Shown here: positions 31,851 to 44,150 of the stretch, in pieces
How positions within the stretch are numbered: the first letter of the stretch is position 1
How the letters are laid out: each line of letters starts with the position of its first letter
Assembly (NCBI GenBank): GCA_016271365.2
Contig: CM057449.1
Location: 1,561,304,501-1,561,368,500, forward strand
DNA length: 64,000 bases
Source: Neoceratodus forsteri
Taxonomy: Eukaryota > Chordata > Ceratodontiformes > Ceratodontidae
Direction of reading: 5' to 3'
Translations under genes and position numbers: made by a program
Notes under the pieces: model-generated
What the model was told of the DNA's origin: nothing
Database searches by the model: none
What the model saw: the letters and a program-made list of their open reading frames with translations, nothing else

Positions 31851-32233
31851 TCCCCCGAACTCACTGAATCTGTTCCCGGTCTTCACTTCTTTGTTTCTGT
31901 TTGGACTGTGAAGATATTGTTCTTAGTTGACCCTTCTTACATGGGTCAGAAGGGCTATCTTATGCCCTTGTTAGGTTAGGTGTTCTCTAGTTCGCATATG
32001 CTGCACCTCCTCAGTAAAAAAGGTACTGAGGCATTTGGAGAGTCGACACCGAGATGACCTATATAGCGCGAACCAGTCTCGTGGCGCTGCGCATTCACGG
32101 TTCTATCTCGGTGCTGGCCCTTCTGAAGATTTTTGTCTCCCACAGGGTCCCAGTGCCTTTGGCTTGAACCCAGCAGTATGAATAAATGGCAAAGATTTGC
32201 CAGGAAGATCAAGAATTACGACGAGTACGTAAT

Positions 32234-33029
32234 TTTTATTTCATTACAGTAAGAAGACATGAAACTTACTCATACTCTGCTCTTACTTTTCCCCTTAGTG
32301 CTTTGGTTGAGGCTCTTTCTGCAATGGGATGCACTTCATATCAGGCCTGGTCTGTACGTTCTTGGCTCCGCTGTGTTCTACAGATGCATATCAATCAAAC
32401 TGCTGGCACTGTAGAAAAAGGAGATTCGGGGCGAACATCTGGTGAGGACCCACATTTTTTCAGTTTCTTCCAACTTTAAATGCATGATCTACAATCAAAG
32501 CTGTTCTAGTCTGGTGGGGTGGGGAGGGATTAGGAGCCGCAAGGAGCCCATTTATGCATATTGGTTTCACACTCTGGGCTCTTAGAGTGGTGTTTATTTT
32601 CATTTTTAGGCTTTTTGGTTTTTGCTTATGATTGAAGCTGCAAACATTGATACAGTGTATATTTGTGGTGTCTGTCCAGTGGGCTGGCTAAAAGATGTGC
32701 TAGTCCAGCATGGCATGCTGGTTGCCCATCATACTTATCTTCTATGGCTGGCAGTGCTGAAAAGGCTTCATTTGAAATGCAAGACCACTGGAGGTTTTGC
32801 TCTCCATAGTGCTAAAGTTCTCATTGACTACAAATACAGCTGCTTGTCAGAATAATAAATTACTGCAGTTGCCCGTATGACGGGAGGTGCACACGATGGA
32901 CCTTTTATCTTTTTTGGTCTAGCATTTACTGTGTTCCTAATGTGCTTTAGGAATAAATAGATGAATACTTTGGTATGTGCTCTGGTGCAAACAAAAATCC
33001 TTCAAACATTGCCATCAATAATTATAACA
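32234..33029. other. Non-coding stretch, nothing recognised
   Basis: Intergenic-looking sequence after the DIRS-III right end. Short open frames have no recognisable motifs and no repeat partner inside the window. Confidence 0.4.
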
Positions 33030-33700
33030 CATTTTGTTCAATGACAAGTCCTATGGCAAAGTCTTCTTTCCCAGCTGTCTCCCTATCTTCATCAGCGGTA
33101 TTTACTGTTGCCTTGGTACTTCCGCTGATGCCTACCTGGAGGTTATTTCCACATCTGCTCCCTTTGGTGAGCTCCTGCTCTTAGGTTCCTTAATACCACC
33201 TGGATCTGCCCCTTCGAAAAAACTGATCTTGGATATCCAAGCACTTTGCCTTACATACCACATTATGAAGCCTGTCTGTCTAAACCCTAGCGCTTCCACT
33301 CACTCTCTTATTGATAGTACCCTCTCTAGCAACTCTATCCACACCTATAGCATAGTCCGTGTAGGTGGCCTGCCAGATATCTTTAGTATCCATCGGCCCA
33401 TTTTCTGCATGAGGAAAATCTGTAGACCCAAAGTTCCTCTCAGAAAAATACTCTTATGCTTCTTATGCAGTCAGAACCTTCCCTAATGACTGTCTGACCT
33501 GTCCATTATTGACTAGTCACACGTCTTATGTCGTTAAAATTGATCATGCACTTCATTACTTTCACAAAAACATTCTTGAGGTCTGAGACATTCAGTTCCC
33601 CTCCATAGAGCCATGGTTAAGGACAACCACTGCCCCCTGGGTATCTGAGGACCTTGTTGCACTAGATAAGGCACATAATGCAATAGAAAAGAAAATGCGT
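33030..33700 (+). pseudogene. LINE endonuclease fragment
   Basis: A 150-codon frame (33034-33486) fits the C-terminal half of a LINE APE-type endonuclease: SAPSKKLILDIQALCLTYHI, then a HSLIDSTLSSNSIHTYSI segment (equivalent to SLIDLILTN) and IHRPIFCMRK (equivalent to SDH.PIF..RK). A following stretch to about 33700 (APWVSEDLVALDKAHNAI) resembles the linker between endonuclease and RT. The GDFN segment is degenerate. The clade cannot be set from this piece. Confidence 0.55.
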
Positions 33701-34799
33701 ATCTACTCCTGCCCAATGCTGTCAGTCAGCTGGCCAGTCGCAGTATACACAGAACCTATCCTGAAGCATTCCAGCTGTGATAGAAACTCAATGAAAAATG
33801 GACAAAAATGGTCATTTACTCACTTTATTGTAAAGTCCCAATTACAGAGTGGACCAGTCCTCACTCCTCAGTGCATCAACCCGCTCTGAGTCTTTGTCAG
33901 GGGGTGGTGGCATGGCTGTGGCATATGTTGCCAGAGTCATGGCATACTGGTAAACAGAGGCATCCTTTGATCTGGCCCATGACTTTGAAGTGGAATCTAT
34001 CTATTTTTTTAAATTTTTTTTTACATGGCAGGTACTTCCTGAGATTTACTGCATTTGCATTGATCCACAAAGTCTCTTCTGTATTCAGTTATGACTTGAG
34101 GGGCTCACTGAGTCTCCCTTAGTGGATGCTTCCTGCAAGGCATTCTTTCTAAATATGCCTTTTGAAGGGGATAACTTCTTTGTATAAGAACTCATGGCCA
34201 TCATGAAACAAGTCTAGGACTGTAAAATGACACTGCCACAAGACAAGAAACTTATAGGGTGGTGCTCTTTTCGAGACACACGTCCTTACCAGCAAGGATG
34301 CTGATATAACCATTCACAAACTAATGCACCTGGGTTTTCCAGCCTTGGATGTTATTGCTACAGTAGAGGAGGCCTAGGCAGAGGGAACTTTAAGGACACC
34401 AAAGACCGTAAAGGATGTGCTGTCCGTAACATGTCAGGCATTATCCACTGTTGTCTGCGTTTTAATTAAATGTTGAGATTTTTTGCTACTATTGCTTGGC
34501 GCCCAAGTTTTTGGTTTGTGTGTGCAGGAGATCTATGCTGCAGTCTTTATTGGTGAGTTTCCTTGCACCACATCCTTGTGCACACTCTTTGGGATTTTTA
34601 CTTTACGGACAACTAAGTGCCCCCTGGGAGCAAGACTGCAGTAAGTCGACTGGTGGCCAGAAATAACTACAGAACACTGGGGGTTAGAGATTGTCTCCAA
34701 CAGATACTTCATAGAGTTTCTAAACCCTCCATGTCAAGACTTCTTCCTGCAGTGACCAGTATTTCACAGTCTGGCCATAGCTTGTGCAACACAGAAAGC
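33701..34799. other. Non-coding stretch, nothing secure
   Basis: About 1.1 kb without a supported gene. It may hold very decayed DIRS Gag sequence near 34200-34440, but no motif is strong enough to call. Confidence 0.35.
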
Positions 34800-35560
34800 C
34801 ATCAACCATTTCAGAGAAATCAAAGTAATTCATCCAGCTCCTCTCCATCAGCAAGATTCAGAATTGTATTGCATTTTTTTTATTGTCCCCCCCAAAAAAA
34901 AACAGGGGCTTGGAGCCATAGTAGATCTCAGACGTGTCAGTAAAAGTATCAAGTCCTCATACTTCAAAATGGTAATGCTGAGATCCACCATAGAGACCAT
35001 TCTTCCAGGGATTTCTGTAGTGTCTTGAGACCTGCAAGATGCAGATCTGTACATTTCTATTTACTGTATTCATCGCATCACATAGATTGCCTCTTCCTGG
35101 AATAGCCGGATGCTCTACTGTATACATTCCCTGTGTACGATGATTCCAAGGTCATAAGGTTACAAAGGGTGTCATCAACAGTAATCCTTGTAGCGCCTTG
35201 TTGGCCTTGCAGATCGTGGTATTCAAACCTGATGCACCTTGCAGTCTGTGATCCTATTTCTGTACTGAGTTGACGGGACTTTCTTCATCAGGCCTGATAC
35301 CCCATCCAGACCCAGGCAAGTTTCAGCTGTCAGCCAAGCTGCTGAGCGCAGGAGATGTGAAAGCAGGATGCTCAGCAAGAGGTATTAAGACTTTTATGTA
35401 GTCCAAAGAAGGCCTCCACCAACAAAATCTACAGAAGAATCTAGGATGCCTTCCACCACTGGTGCACCCCTCTTCTCATCAAGCCCTCGGCTGCTACTGT
35501 GCAGTGTCTTGGAAATTCTGCACTAGGCCCTGGACAAAGGATTTATAAATCTTCTTTGAA
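34800..35560 (+). pseudogene. Decayed DIRS fragment: RT, methyltransferase-like and YR pieces
   Basis: At about 34860-35070, frames give QGLGAIVDLRRVSKSIKSSY, FKMVMLRSTIETILPGIS and DLQDADLYISI, matching the DIRS RT core. After an internal deletion, about 35175-35290 gives VILVAPCWPCRSWYSNLMHL, the end of the methyltransferase-like segment. About 35400-35560 gives KASTNKIYRRIWDAFHHWC, the start of a YR core-binding domain. The order is right but large parts are missing. Confidence 0.55.
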
Positions 35561-35564
35561 GCTC

Positions 35565-36690
35565 TGTCCTCCATTAGTCCACACCTTAGAACTATTGCTG
35601 CCAAGCACTAGGACTACACAGAAATTTTGGTAGCTGGGGTTCGCCCATGATGACGTCATGTGTTTGTATAAATGTGGGCGGCCAATCAGCCTTATCAGAC
35701 CTGTTGAAGGAAACATTGTTAACTAGCCGTTTATTCTTTTTACTTTTCTTGTATGTGCATTTTGTCATCGCTCAATGCCGGCAAGGTAGAAAGACCCTTT
35801 ATTTTGGTTTTGTAAATGCAGAGAAATAAATTACAAAGAGACACACACACAATCTGTGTGTGCTGCTCGGGTCTTTCTCACAGTGGGTGGACTTGTGAGA
35901 TTTGCTAGAGATTCAACCAAGCTACAAGGTGACACCAAAAGAAAGCTCAAGAAAAATTGCCTTTTTCTGTAAACTTTAACAGGCAGGGAGAAGAAACCAA
36001 GTCCAAAAACTGGTTGCAAACTCGCCATTGGCCGAGAAATGGAGGCCGATGTTGAAGTGCTGGAACAGAGAACGTTGGGTATCGCAGTCCTCCTCATTGT
36101 TGGGCCACCAGCATAAGCATATAGAGATAAAGAGAAATCTTCGAGACTCTAGGCCTGCCTCTGTCCCTTTGCTGGTGAGGTCCCGGTCACCGCTGAGACA
36201 GTGTAATTCTGCTGAGTTATTGCTTGCTCTGGTAGCGTTGACTATACCCCCACCACCACCACCATCAATGAAACACCAAGATCGTGGTTTTGCTTGGGTG
36301 CTGCTGTAGCTACTATGAACGGTAGGATGCCATTGATGTTGGGCTAAGGCCTGTAGAGGACACGAGTAGTAGTCTGTGTCATTGTTCACTCTGGCAGCCA
36401 TACCTACTGTGGACAGGACGACACCATCATTGTCAGGCCAAGGCCTATCATCAACACAAGTAGTCCCAATCCCCCTTCAGGGCGTTGTTGACTCTCAAGT
36501 TGTGCTCATGTCATTTTCACAGATAAGACACATTCTGCTTGACTTATATATGCAGGCTCTCAAATACCATCGTCGCATGCTAATATACATTCTTTCTCTG
36601 AAGCCAATGGTATTCCTGGGGCACACTGCAGCTCCCATCATCAACACGAGCATCGATAACGAAGTAGAATATAATTCTGACCATTATATA
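35565..36690 (+). mobile_element. DIRS left ITR and Gag fragment
   Basis: A left-ITR-like segment at 35575-35700 (GCCAAGCACTAGGACTACAC; compare 15280 and 58650), with the TATAAATGTGGGCGGC promoter-like word also seen near 58745. Decayed Gag follows. An acidic stretch near 36655-36690 (NEVEYNSDHYIS) matches the acidic block of other Gag copies. A CCACCACCACCACCATC microsatellite lies at 36250. No frame is long enough to be functional. Confidence 0.55.
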
Positions 36691-37140
36691 TCCTGCATTA
36701 GAGGATGCTGTCTTTTCTGCATGTTACAGACTAAACTCACTGCCTGCAGTACCAGAAACAAGTTCCAAAGACCGAACTGCAAACAGCCCACGTTGGAAGG
36801 GGTGCAGGTAAGGGCAGCCAGCCCACAGCAAACAGTAATGTCCAAAGAACCTGCACTCCAAAGCGTAAAAAAGCACAACTCAAACATAGTTTTAAATGCT
36901 TTAATAGCAAACAAGGGTGAGCGTGCAAACAGATCTCACCACTGCCACAATGCCCCAGCGCTTTGGGTCAGAAACCCATCATAAGGGGGTGTGGTTTGAG
37001 AGAGACACCTGACAATTTATATGTGAGTTGTGCTTTTTTATGCAGTACCAGAAAGGCTGATGAGCAGTATCTTGCCCCATTTGCTAAGCCTTATTAAAAT
37101 AACCAGCCAGAAACTGACTCTGTAGTCATCATGGCTACTA
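36691..37140. other. Unassigned stretch, possibly a small insertion
   Basis: About 450 bp between two DIRS fragments. The segment near 36870-36990 (TTTAAATGCTTTAATAGCAA and on to GGGTCAGAAACCCATCATAA) has the look of a short interspersed element tail, but I could not identify it. Confidence 0.35.
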
Positions 37141-37432
37141 CATAGAAACATAGACTTTGACGGCAGATAAGGACTGCTTGGCCCATCTAGTCTGCCCATT
37201 TCCCTACCTACAGGATAGGCCGCAGATCCTAGTTAACCAACAGCCTATTTCTTCCTACCCCCCACAAGAATTGCCTTATGTCTGTCCCATGCATTCTTGA
37301 ATTCTCCCACAGTTTTAGACCCCACAACCTCCTCAGGAAGGCTGTTCCATGCATGCACTACCCTCTCTGTGAAAAAATACTTCCTCACATTGCCCCTGAA
37401 CTTCCCCCCCTCTATCTCATGATGGGTCTAAA
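37141..37432. repeat. Dispersed repeat, longer copy
   Basis: Starts CATAGAAACATAGACTTTGA and continues CGGCAGATAAGGACTGCTTG, followed by a region with CTTCCTCACATTGCCCCTGA. The first 75 bp recur almost unchanged at 47727-47800. Similar text is widespread in vertebrate genomes as an interspersed repeat, but I do not assign a family name. It has no coding capacity and sits directly against DIRS Gag sequence. Confidence 0.65.
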
Positions 37433-37434
37433 GC

Positions 37435-38925
37435 ACCAAGACACGAGTACTTTGCCTCCTGATAAGGAATCTAGGAGGCTAAAGGTGATGGGCAAGTACA
37501 CATATGTATCTGCCTCACTAGGCCTTAGCATTGCAAACTACCAGACAACTATATGATTAAATATCAAAATAACCTGTGCAAATCTGGAAAAGCTGCTGCC
37601 CAGGCTTTGCCTGAGGGCTGTGCCAAGAATGAGTTACTTGACATTGTAATGCTTGGTGCTGAGATTGACAAACGTTTTCTCAGCTTAGCCTGCGAGTTCT
37701 CTGATGCCTCTGTCAGGGCTACTGCTTCTGGCATTTGTATGAGGCTCTATTTTTGGCTCATGGTTGATGCTTTTGCAAATGATGTGCAACAAGCAGTTTT
37801 AAAGGTCTCTTTTAGAGGGACATAACCTGCTTGGTTATGATGTGGAAAAAGCCCTAAAGGGTCATCAGACATCCAGAATGAATCTGAGATCTGTCAAGTC
37901 CCTGTATCCCACTCCAGCTAGAGGTTGTGGGAGGGGCTTCATTCACTAGCCTGCTGCCAGAGATAGCCATGCCTACTCTCAGTAAGGCAAAGTAGGGGAG
38001 ATGGTGCCATGCCAGATCCAGTTCTCCAGGTGCTGATACAAAAAGCATCCATAGCAGTAGGTACCGGTAGCACTGACATCACCAGTTCTGCATAACTGTT
38101 TTCAGGATATAGCTCCACTTCCAATGTTACATCAAGGAGTGGTTATGAGGAGCAAGCTCTCCCTGTCACTGAAACATCAGCATGGAGATTATGACATTGC
38201 AAGCTATCAATCCCCTGTCACAAACAAGGGATTTGCTTTGTTTCCTGGACATGACGGACACATACCTTCATGTCAAGATCAGAAACACTCCCAGGCAATA
38301 CCTCCGCTTTATCCTGGGCAGAAATATTACTGGTTCAGAGTCTTGCCCTTTGGCTGGGCTTCTATGCCATGGGTCTTTATCAGCTGCATGGGCAGTAGTG
38401 GCAACAACCCTTCACAGGGAAGGCCTATATGTAAAGTATCTCCCTACCTGGACAACTGCCTGTTGATAGCCAGTTCTAGGGAAACTTTTCTCCATATATT
38501 GTCTCGGACAAGGCACTTATGTAAGGATTTGGGAGTCACAGTACATGTGCCAAAGGCTGTGATGGCTCCCTGTCGATTGACTACAATTCATAGGAGCAGT
38601 TTTTGGAAAAAGACACAGAGAAGGGTTAGGTTTTTCTGCCACAGGACAGGGCAGACCACCTGACTGCCTACAGTACAGCTGGTATACAGAAGTCTCCAAA
38701 GTCTCCTGGCTGTGGCCATTAGGACAGTGCCACTTGCTAGTCTTTATATGAGAATCCCTCAGTGGACACTAAGGGTCCCCCAGGCAATGAGACTGTGGTA
38801 ATGGGATTTGTCCCATGGCCTCTACCTGTCAGCTGGACATCTCCCAAACCTCCAAAATGTCTTAGCAGACAAGTTAAGCATGTCATAGTACAAGATTAAC
38901 AAATGGGAACTGTTGACCTCTGGGG
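37435..38925 (+). pseudogene. DIRS fragment: Gag core and RT/RNase H pieces
   Basis: Gag core: TLPPDKESRRLKVMGKYTYV (about 37450-37510) and, in the next frame, the block 37553-37825 with CEFSDASVRATASGICMRLY. RT pieces: 38182-38300 with LLCFLDMTDTYLHVKI, then VLPFGWASMPWVFIS (about 38340-38385) and a decayed YLDN box (SPYLDNCLLIASS, about 38440) where the second catalytic Asp is Asn. RNase H remains are minimal (NVLADKLSMS near 38855). Several stops are present. Confidence 0.7.
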
Positions 38926-38929
38926 GTAG

Positions 38930-39825
38930 TGTGACAGGGAGCTCCTGCCACTCTTGAGGACCGACTTTTTCTTAAATCTGTTGCAACAGTTCTTCTATTT
39001 CTTAGCCTAATCTATTCTTTACAATTTCTAGTCCATAAGGTTGGCCACCTATGGGCACCTCTTCCCTTTCTTGACTATGCTATAGTGTCCTCTTTAATTT
39101 TCCTTTTCCTTCTCAGGTACTTGTACAGGGAGGTTATTGTGGTGACCTCTGAGCTTATGTAAAACAACAGGCTGTGTTCCTCGTTGTTGAATTTAGTATG
39201 TAATAGCACTATGTCATAAAATACCTTGATGTATATACTGTACCTTATGTTTATGAAACCTGTAAATGTTGAAAATACCATGGCCCTAGGTGTTTTTGAT
39301 GAAGGTAAAAAGTTACTAGGGAACTGTATTATAAAAACTAAGTTAGTTGTGCTATTTAAAATGTATGTAAATTGCTGTAAGCTAAACAAGTCTGAAATGT
39401 CATGGTGATTTGCATATATCCCATGATGCTTTGCATTTTGGGAGTATGTATGATGATGTGTTTCTTTGAAACTTGGCTTATTGTCAAAGTCCTTTGGGAT
39501 AATCCTTGTTTCAGTGCGTCTGCACTGAGGTTCCTTGTCTTTAGCTTGTTTTGTTTTTTTATTTGAGCCCCACCACCCAAACAAACAAGGCCCATATAGG
39601 GGAGGCTGAATCTCAACTGAAAAGTTAGCTCAGAGATCAGTGAATCAGTAGGTGTGGGCTAAGTGTAGAGGAAAGACCTGCCTAGTCTGTTGCTACAAAC
39701 TGATGTACTTAAGAAGGGCTATGCCATTGATGGAGGTTATCTACTTCATTTTGAATAAACATCACATAGAGATTGTGTGTTGAACTTGTAGTTCAGTGTC
39801 TGGTCCATCTGATTTTACTGCGACA
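38930..39825 (+). mobile_element. Possible solo LTR
   Basis: The segment begins TGTGACAGGGAGC and ends TTTTACTGCGACA, so it has TG...CA borders with short inverted ends (TGTGACAG and CTGCGACA). A TGAATAAAC polyadenylation-like word lies 70 bases before the 3' end. It separates a DIRS RNase H remnant from the left end of DIRS-IV. The flanking bases do not form a clean target duplication, and no internal retroviral or Gypsy region is present. It could also be unrelated sequence. Confidence 0.45.
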
Positions 39826-40094
39826 TATAGCACTTGCAGTAGGTTAAACCATAAGGACTGAAGCTGGCAGGCGGCAGGACGCCACAGAAAACTTCTAGCT
39901 AGCTATATACAGCGGGGGACTGCCCCCGACGTCAGTTGCATCATAAAAGTGGCGGTCCCCCAGCATACCTCAGTTCTTTTCCCACTGTCGACTCATAAGC
40001 ATCGGCTCCACGAATGCCTTCAGCAGACGAACGATGCCAGAACTTTATCCTGCTTTTTCTTTGAGTTTGTTCCAAAACTTCGATAAGTACCTGC

Positions 40095-42190
40095 ATGTCT
40101 TCTTCCCTGACTCCTTCCACAGAAGGGCACCCCTCGAAGTGTGCTTGCGGCAAGCAGATCCACTTCAAGAATAGGCACTCGGCCTGCGTGTGGTGCCTAG
40201 GCCCGGGCCACGAGACCCAGGCCTGCCCCATCTGCCAGCAGTTCAACAGCAGAACCAGAATCTGCCACCAGAAAGCACTTCACAGTTTTCTTCTGGAACA
40301 GAAGTTAAAAGCAATGGAAAAAGATCCTTCCTCCAGAGGGGAACCTTTTCACAAGTTGGAGAGGCATAAAGAAAAGCACCGGGACAAGGATAGATCCCCG
40401 AATCAGGCCTCGGACTCACGGACCAGTTCCAGCTCCTCCCGGTCGGACAGATCTCCCTCCTGGGCTAGATCTCAGCCCCCTCTGGTGAAAATCCAGACTT
40501 CGGGGGGCTCCAGTTCGGTCTCTCTTCAGCCAATGAAGACCAAGTCCAAAGATAGCTGGCCGTCCGGTTCGGCTGCCAGGTCTGAGGCTTCAGTCCGCCA
40601 AAAGCACCAGTGTAAGTCGGCTGCTAGGCCTAGGACCACGCCGACACCAAATGCCTCGGCTCCCAGCCTATGAGGGGCACGCCGGACACCCCCCAAGGAA
40701 AACATCAGAGCTGACATCCCTCAAGTGGGCGTCTGAGGCGAAGTGGACGCTGGACCCAGCACCCACCAGGCATCCTAGAGACCCGATGCCACCCCCACTT
40801 CCGCCCATCGGACACCGGTCGCCGGGGGATGTCAGAGGAGGATGTTTGGGCACCCGCCACCAATGACCAGACGTCGGGAGATATTGAAGATGTAAGACTA
40901 CCCCAGGATCCGGCGCCTGACCCATCTGCACCTAAGGCACCGGTGCCCGACCCTAAGGATGGGCAGGCACCAACACCAGGCCTGTCATCTGGCCTCAATA
41001 TTCAGGAGGTAAAATAACTATTAAAAAGGATGTGGCACCCACAAAGCCCCTAGAAGAGGTCCCACCTCCTAGAGGACCTCCAAGGGCAATGACCCCCGAA
41101 CCCAAGGATCCTACCCCGCCACCCAGGGACAGATCCAAAGAAAGACGGTCAGGGGCTAAGAAACCACACCACTCCAGTGACCACAAATGTAAAAGGCCCA
41201 GATGGAGATCCCGCTTTTCCTCTGGGGATGATTCACGACCAGATACATCAAACACCTCTCAGTCTTCCTCTCCTTTCAGCATTCCGTCACCTGACCCCCA
41301 TGACCTCCCTAGGTTGCAGCCGGATGACCCCACATTCTCCAACAATATGAGGCATATTCAAGAGAATATGGGGTAGGAGACAGAAGAGCTGGACCCAAAA
41401 AGGCAATGCCTGGCACGGTACTTGAGACAAAAGGACCCCAAGCCTGTGGTGGTTCCACCCCTAGTGGACACTTTGCAGGACGCTACCAGAGCTGCATGGA
41501 AGCATCCGTACTCCACTCCAGCGGTTCCCAAGAAAGCTGACCGCCTTTATAGGGCACCACTGGATGATCCGTATCTGACTCAGCAACCCGTGGCTGACTC
41601 AGTCGTTATCACGGCCTTGCATGACCATTCACAAAGGCCTCAACACTTTAGTATCCAGCCACTGGACCAGGAATCCAAACAATTGGATTCTCTGGGTCGG
41701 GGCATATACGCGGCTGCTACATGCTCCATTAGGTCCCTCAACTATCTCATGTACATGGTGCAATTTCAAAATGCACTTTGGGACCAGGGTCAAGACCTGT
41801 TGATGGAATTTCCGAATGGCAAGAAGGAGGAGGAACTACTAAACCTCCTTCGCACGGGTTCAGATGTTGGGACCCGAGCCGTGTATGACTCAGCGGACTC
41901 AGCAGCAAGTGCCGCTACAGGAGTTTGCCTCCGGAGACTCTCTTGGCTAGGGTTTCTGAGTTTACCCCGGACATCCAGAAAGGAATCATGGACGTCCCCT
42001 ATAATGGTTCTGTTTTGTTTGGTTAAGACTCCAAAAGAGTCATCACTGAATTGCAAGATGCTGGGAAGGCAGTTAGAACAGTAAAGGCGATGTGCAAACC
42101 TAGGCCTAGCTCCTTTCATAGGAGCCAGAACCGTTTTCGTGGCCGGCAGAACAAGCAACAGCCTCATTTTGGCCAACAACCCTGGGGCAA
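40095..42190 (+). pseudogene. DIRS-IV Gag, broken
   Basis: The start at 40095 (MSSSLTPSTEGH) leads to the Cys/His block KCACGKQIHFKNRHSACVWC, then LGPGHETQACPICQQF. A Ser/Arg-rich segment follows (40400-40480), then a proline-rich region over two frames (40650-41380). The core is open at 41422-42000: KKADRLYRAPLDDP, PLDQESKQLDSLGRGIYAAA, and DSADSAASAATGVCLRRLSW. After a frame change, an RGRQNKQQPHFGQQ tail appears near 42135-42180. It is the best preserved long Gag here, with stops at about 40671, 41015 and 41374. Confidence 0.82.
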
Positions 42191-42289
42191 TTATGGATGA
42201 AAGAACCAGCCTAAGTACACCCAAAACCTACCCAACCTGCCGGATTCAGCACCGCCACAGCATGACTTCTTCCCAGCCCCTGCCCCACC

Positions 42290-43060
42290 TCTGGATCAAA
42301 GGGAAGAAAAGCTCGGGCGTCGAGTTGCTTACCACCTATCAGGGTGGCAGAGGATCATCTCCGATCGGTGGGTTATTCAACTCATAAGTCAGGAACACTC
42401 TATAGAGTTTCTCTACCGCCCACCGTCAAGACCTCCTCTGCATTCCCTCAACTCGGGACAGCATGCCCTGCTCGTCCAGCAGGAGATCTCAGCACTCCTC
42501 GACAAGGATGCCATCGAGATCATACCGGCGAACCAGAGAGAAGGAGGATATTATTCCTACTTCTTCCTGGTTCCCAAGAAAACAGGGGACCTGCTTCCGA
42601 TCCTGGACCTCAGCGATCTCAACACCTTTGTGAGGTACAAACGCTTTTACATGGTCTCATCCCCATGCTCAGGCAAGGCGCATGGCTCGTGTCTCTGGAC
42701 ATGCAGGATGCATATCTACATCTTCCCATCACCCAATCGCACAGGAGATTCTGTGTTTCTGGGACGCCATTATCAATTCCGAGCACTCCCCTTCGGTCTG
42801 TCTTCGGCGCCAAGCATCTTTACCGTGTCTGGCAGTTGTAGCACCGGCACTCAGGAGACAGGGCCATTATGTCTTCCTGTATCTGGACAACTGGCTTCTC
42901 ATGGCCGCTTCTCCAGAGGCTCTGGTGAAGGCCATTTACGACACCCGCTCCCTATTCCACTCATTAGGGATCACCATCAGTTGGTAGAAGTTGTCCCTCA
43001 TCCCCTCACAAAGACTGCAGTTCATTGGCGTGGTTCTGGACACCCGCCAAGGGAGAGCTT
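42290..43060 (+). pseudogene. DIRS-IV reverse transcriptase, frameshifted
   Basis: It opens with HLSGWQRIISDRWVIQLI, then YYSYFFLVPKKTGDLLPILD (about 42550-42610), FKMVS-like RFYMVSS, a WLVSLDMQDAYLHLPI segment (about 42690-42735, shifted), FRALPFGLSSAPSIFT (about 42778-42825), and the catalytic box VFLYLDNWLLMA (about 42873-42908). Here the second Asp of the YLDD box is Asn. LIPSQRLQFIGVVLDTRQGR follows. At least three frame changes are needed to read it through. Confidence 0.82.
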
Positions 43061-44150
43061 TTCTGCCCGAGGACAGGGCGGAATGCAACAGATCCTTGAT
43101 GCTGACCATTACGGCGCAGAAACTAGTTCCTGCACGGACCATGCTATGCCTGCTCAGACACATGGCAGCTGCCATTGCCACAGTTCCCCTGGCCCGCCTC
43201 CACATGAGTTACTCAGTGGATGCTGAGAGCCCAATGGGACCAGAGGCAGGATCACCTAGACAGACTCGTCAGAGTCTCAAAACCAGTCATTATGAACTTA
43301 CAGTGGTGGCTTGTCCCAGAGCACCTCTCCGAGGGAGTCTCCTTCTTGGTGCCTGCTCCATCTCGGACTCTCACCACAAACGCCTTGGGGTCTGGTTGGG
43401 GAGCTCACCTCTGCGGAACAAGGACCCAGGGAACTTGGTCACCTCTGGAAGCTCACCTCCATATCAGGGTTTTGGAGATGAGGGTGGTCCTATACGCCTT
43501 ACAGGCTTTACAATCAGAGATCCCACCAAGCCACGTGTTAGTCCAGATGGACAACACCTCAGTGGTGTATTACATCAACAAGCAAGGAGACACTCACTCA
43601 TAGCCCCCTTTGCAGAGAAGCAAAATTGGTGTGGGATTGGGTACTACAACACAGCGCCATGATTACCACAGAACATGTTCCCGGTGTGGACAACACCATG
43701 GCAAATCTCCTGAGCCAGTCAAGGGCTAGAGCTCACGAATGGGAACTGCTGCAAGAGGCCGCAGAGGACCTGCTCCAACAATGGGGGACACCGGACATAG
43801 ACCAATTCGCGTCCCCATACAACGCAAAACTGACCAAGTTTTGCTCGCTAGATCCAGGGCCTGGTGTTTTCTGGCGAGATGTGTTGTCCCTCTCTTAGAA
43901 GGGCAGGTTTCTCTTCACCTTCCTATGCATCCCTTTGATCCAGAGGGTTCTTCTTAAGCTTCAATCAGAACTGGCGTCGATGATCTTGGTGGTGCCCTTT
44001 TGGCCCCGACAAATTTGGTTTCCGCTGCTTCACCAGGAACCTCCCTTACCATTACCGGTCAGCTTGCACTTGCTGTCTCAGGAGGCCAGTTCCCTGGTCC
44101 ATCTGAACCTCAAATCCCTGAACCTGTATGTTTGGCTCCTAAAGACATAG
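43060..44150 (+). pseudogene. DIRS-IV RNase H and methyltransferase-like region
   Basis: RNase H is open at 43220-43603: TLTTNALGSGWGAHLC (the first Asp is Asn), LEMRVVLYALQALQ, and VQMDNTSVVYYINKQGDTHS, ending in a stop. After a short gap, 43626-43898 has VPGVDNTMANLLSQSRARAH and the methyltransferase-like WGTPDIDQFASPYNAKLTKF and CSLDPGPGVFWRDVLSLS. 43935-44150 finishes with MILVVPFWPRQIWFPLLHQE. The last 150 bases overlap the YR frame. Confidence 0.8.

Larger units (their letters stand above)
26193..32233 (+). mobile_element. DIRS-III: full-length DIRS of another family, about 6.0 kb
   Basis: Left ITR (26193-26365), Gag (26577-28380), RT (28815-29543), RNase H (29640-30255), methyltransferase-like segment (30255-30640), YR (30700-31674), ICR (31725-31850) and right ITR (about 32040-32233) in DIRS order. 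The ITRs pair over about 140 bp (left GGGACCCTGAGGGAGTCAAA against an inverted right copy). Both ends recur inverted in the ICR. A LINE 3' end is inserted between Gag and RT (28495-28807). All frames are broken. The ITRs and ICR differ from those of DIRS-I, II and IV, so this is a separate family. Confidence 0.88.

Noticed and set aside
33034..33486. Possible host gene of 150 codons
   Set aside because: The SLID...SN and HRPIFC segments fit a LINE endonuclease better than any host protein I know.
39075..39584. Minus-strand open frame of 169 codons
   Set aside because: AT-rich composition, no domain or motif, and it lies within the possible solo LTR.
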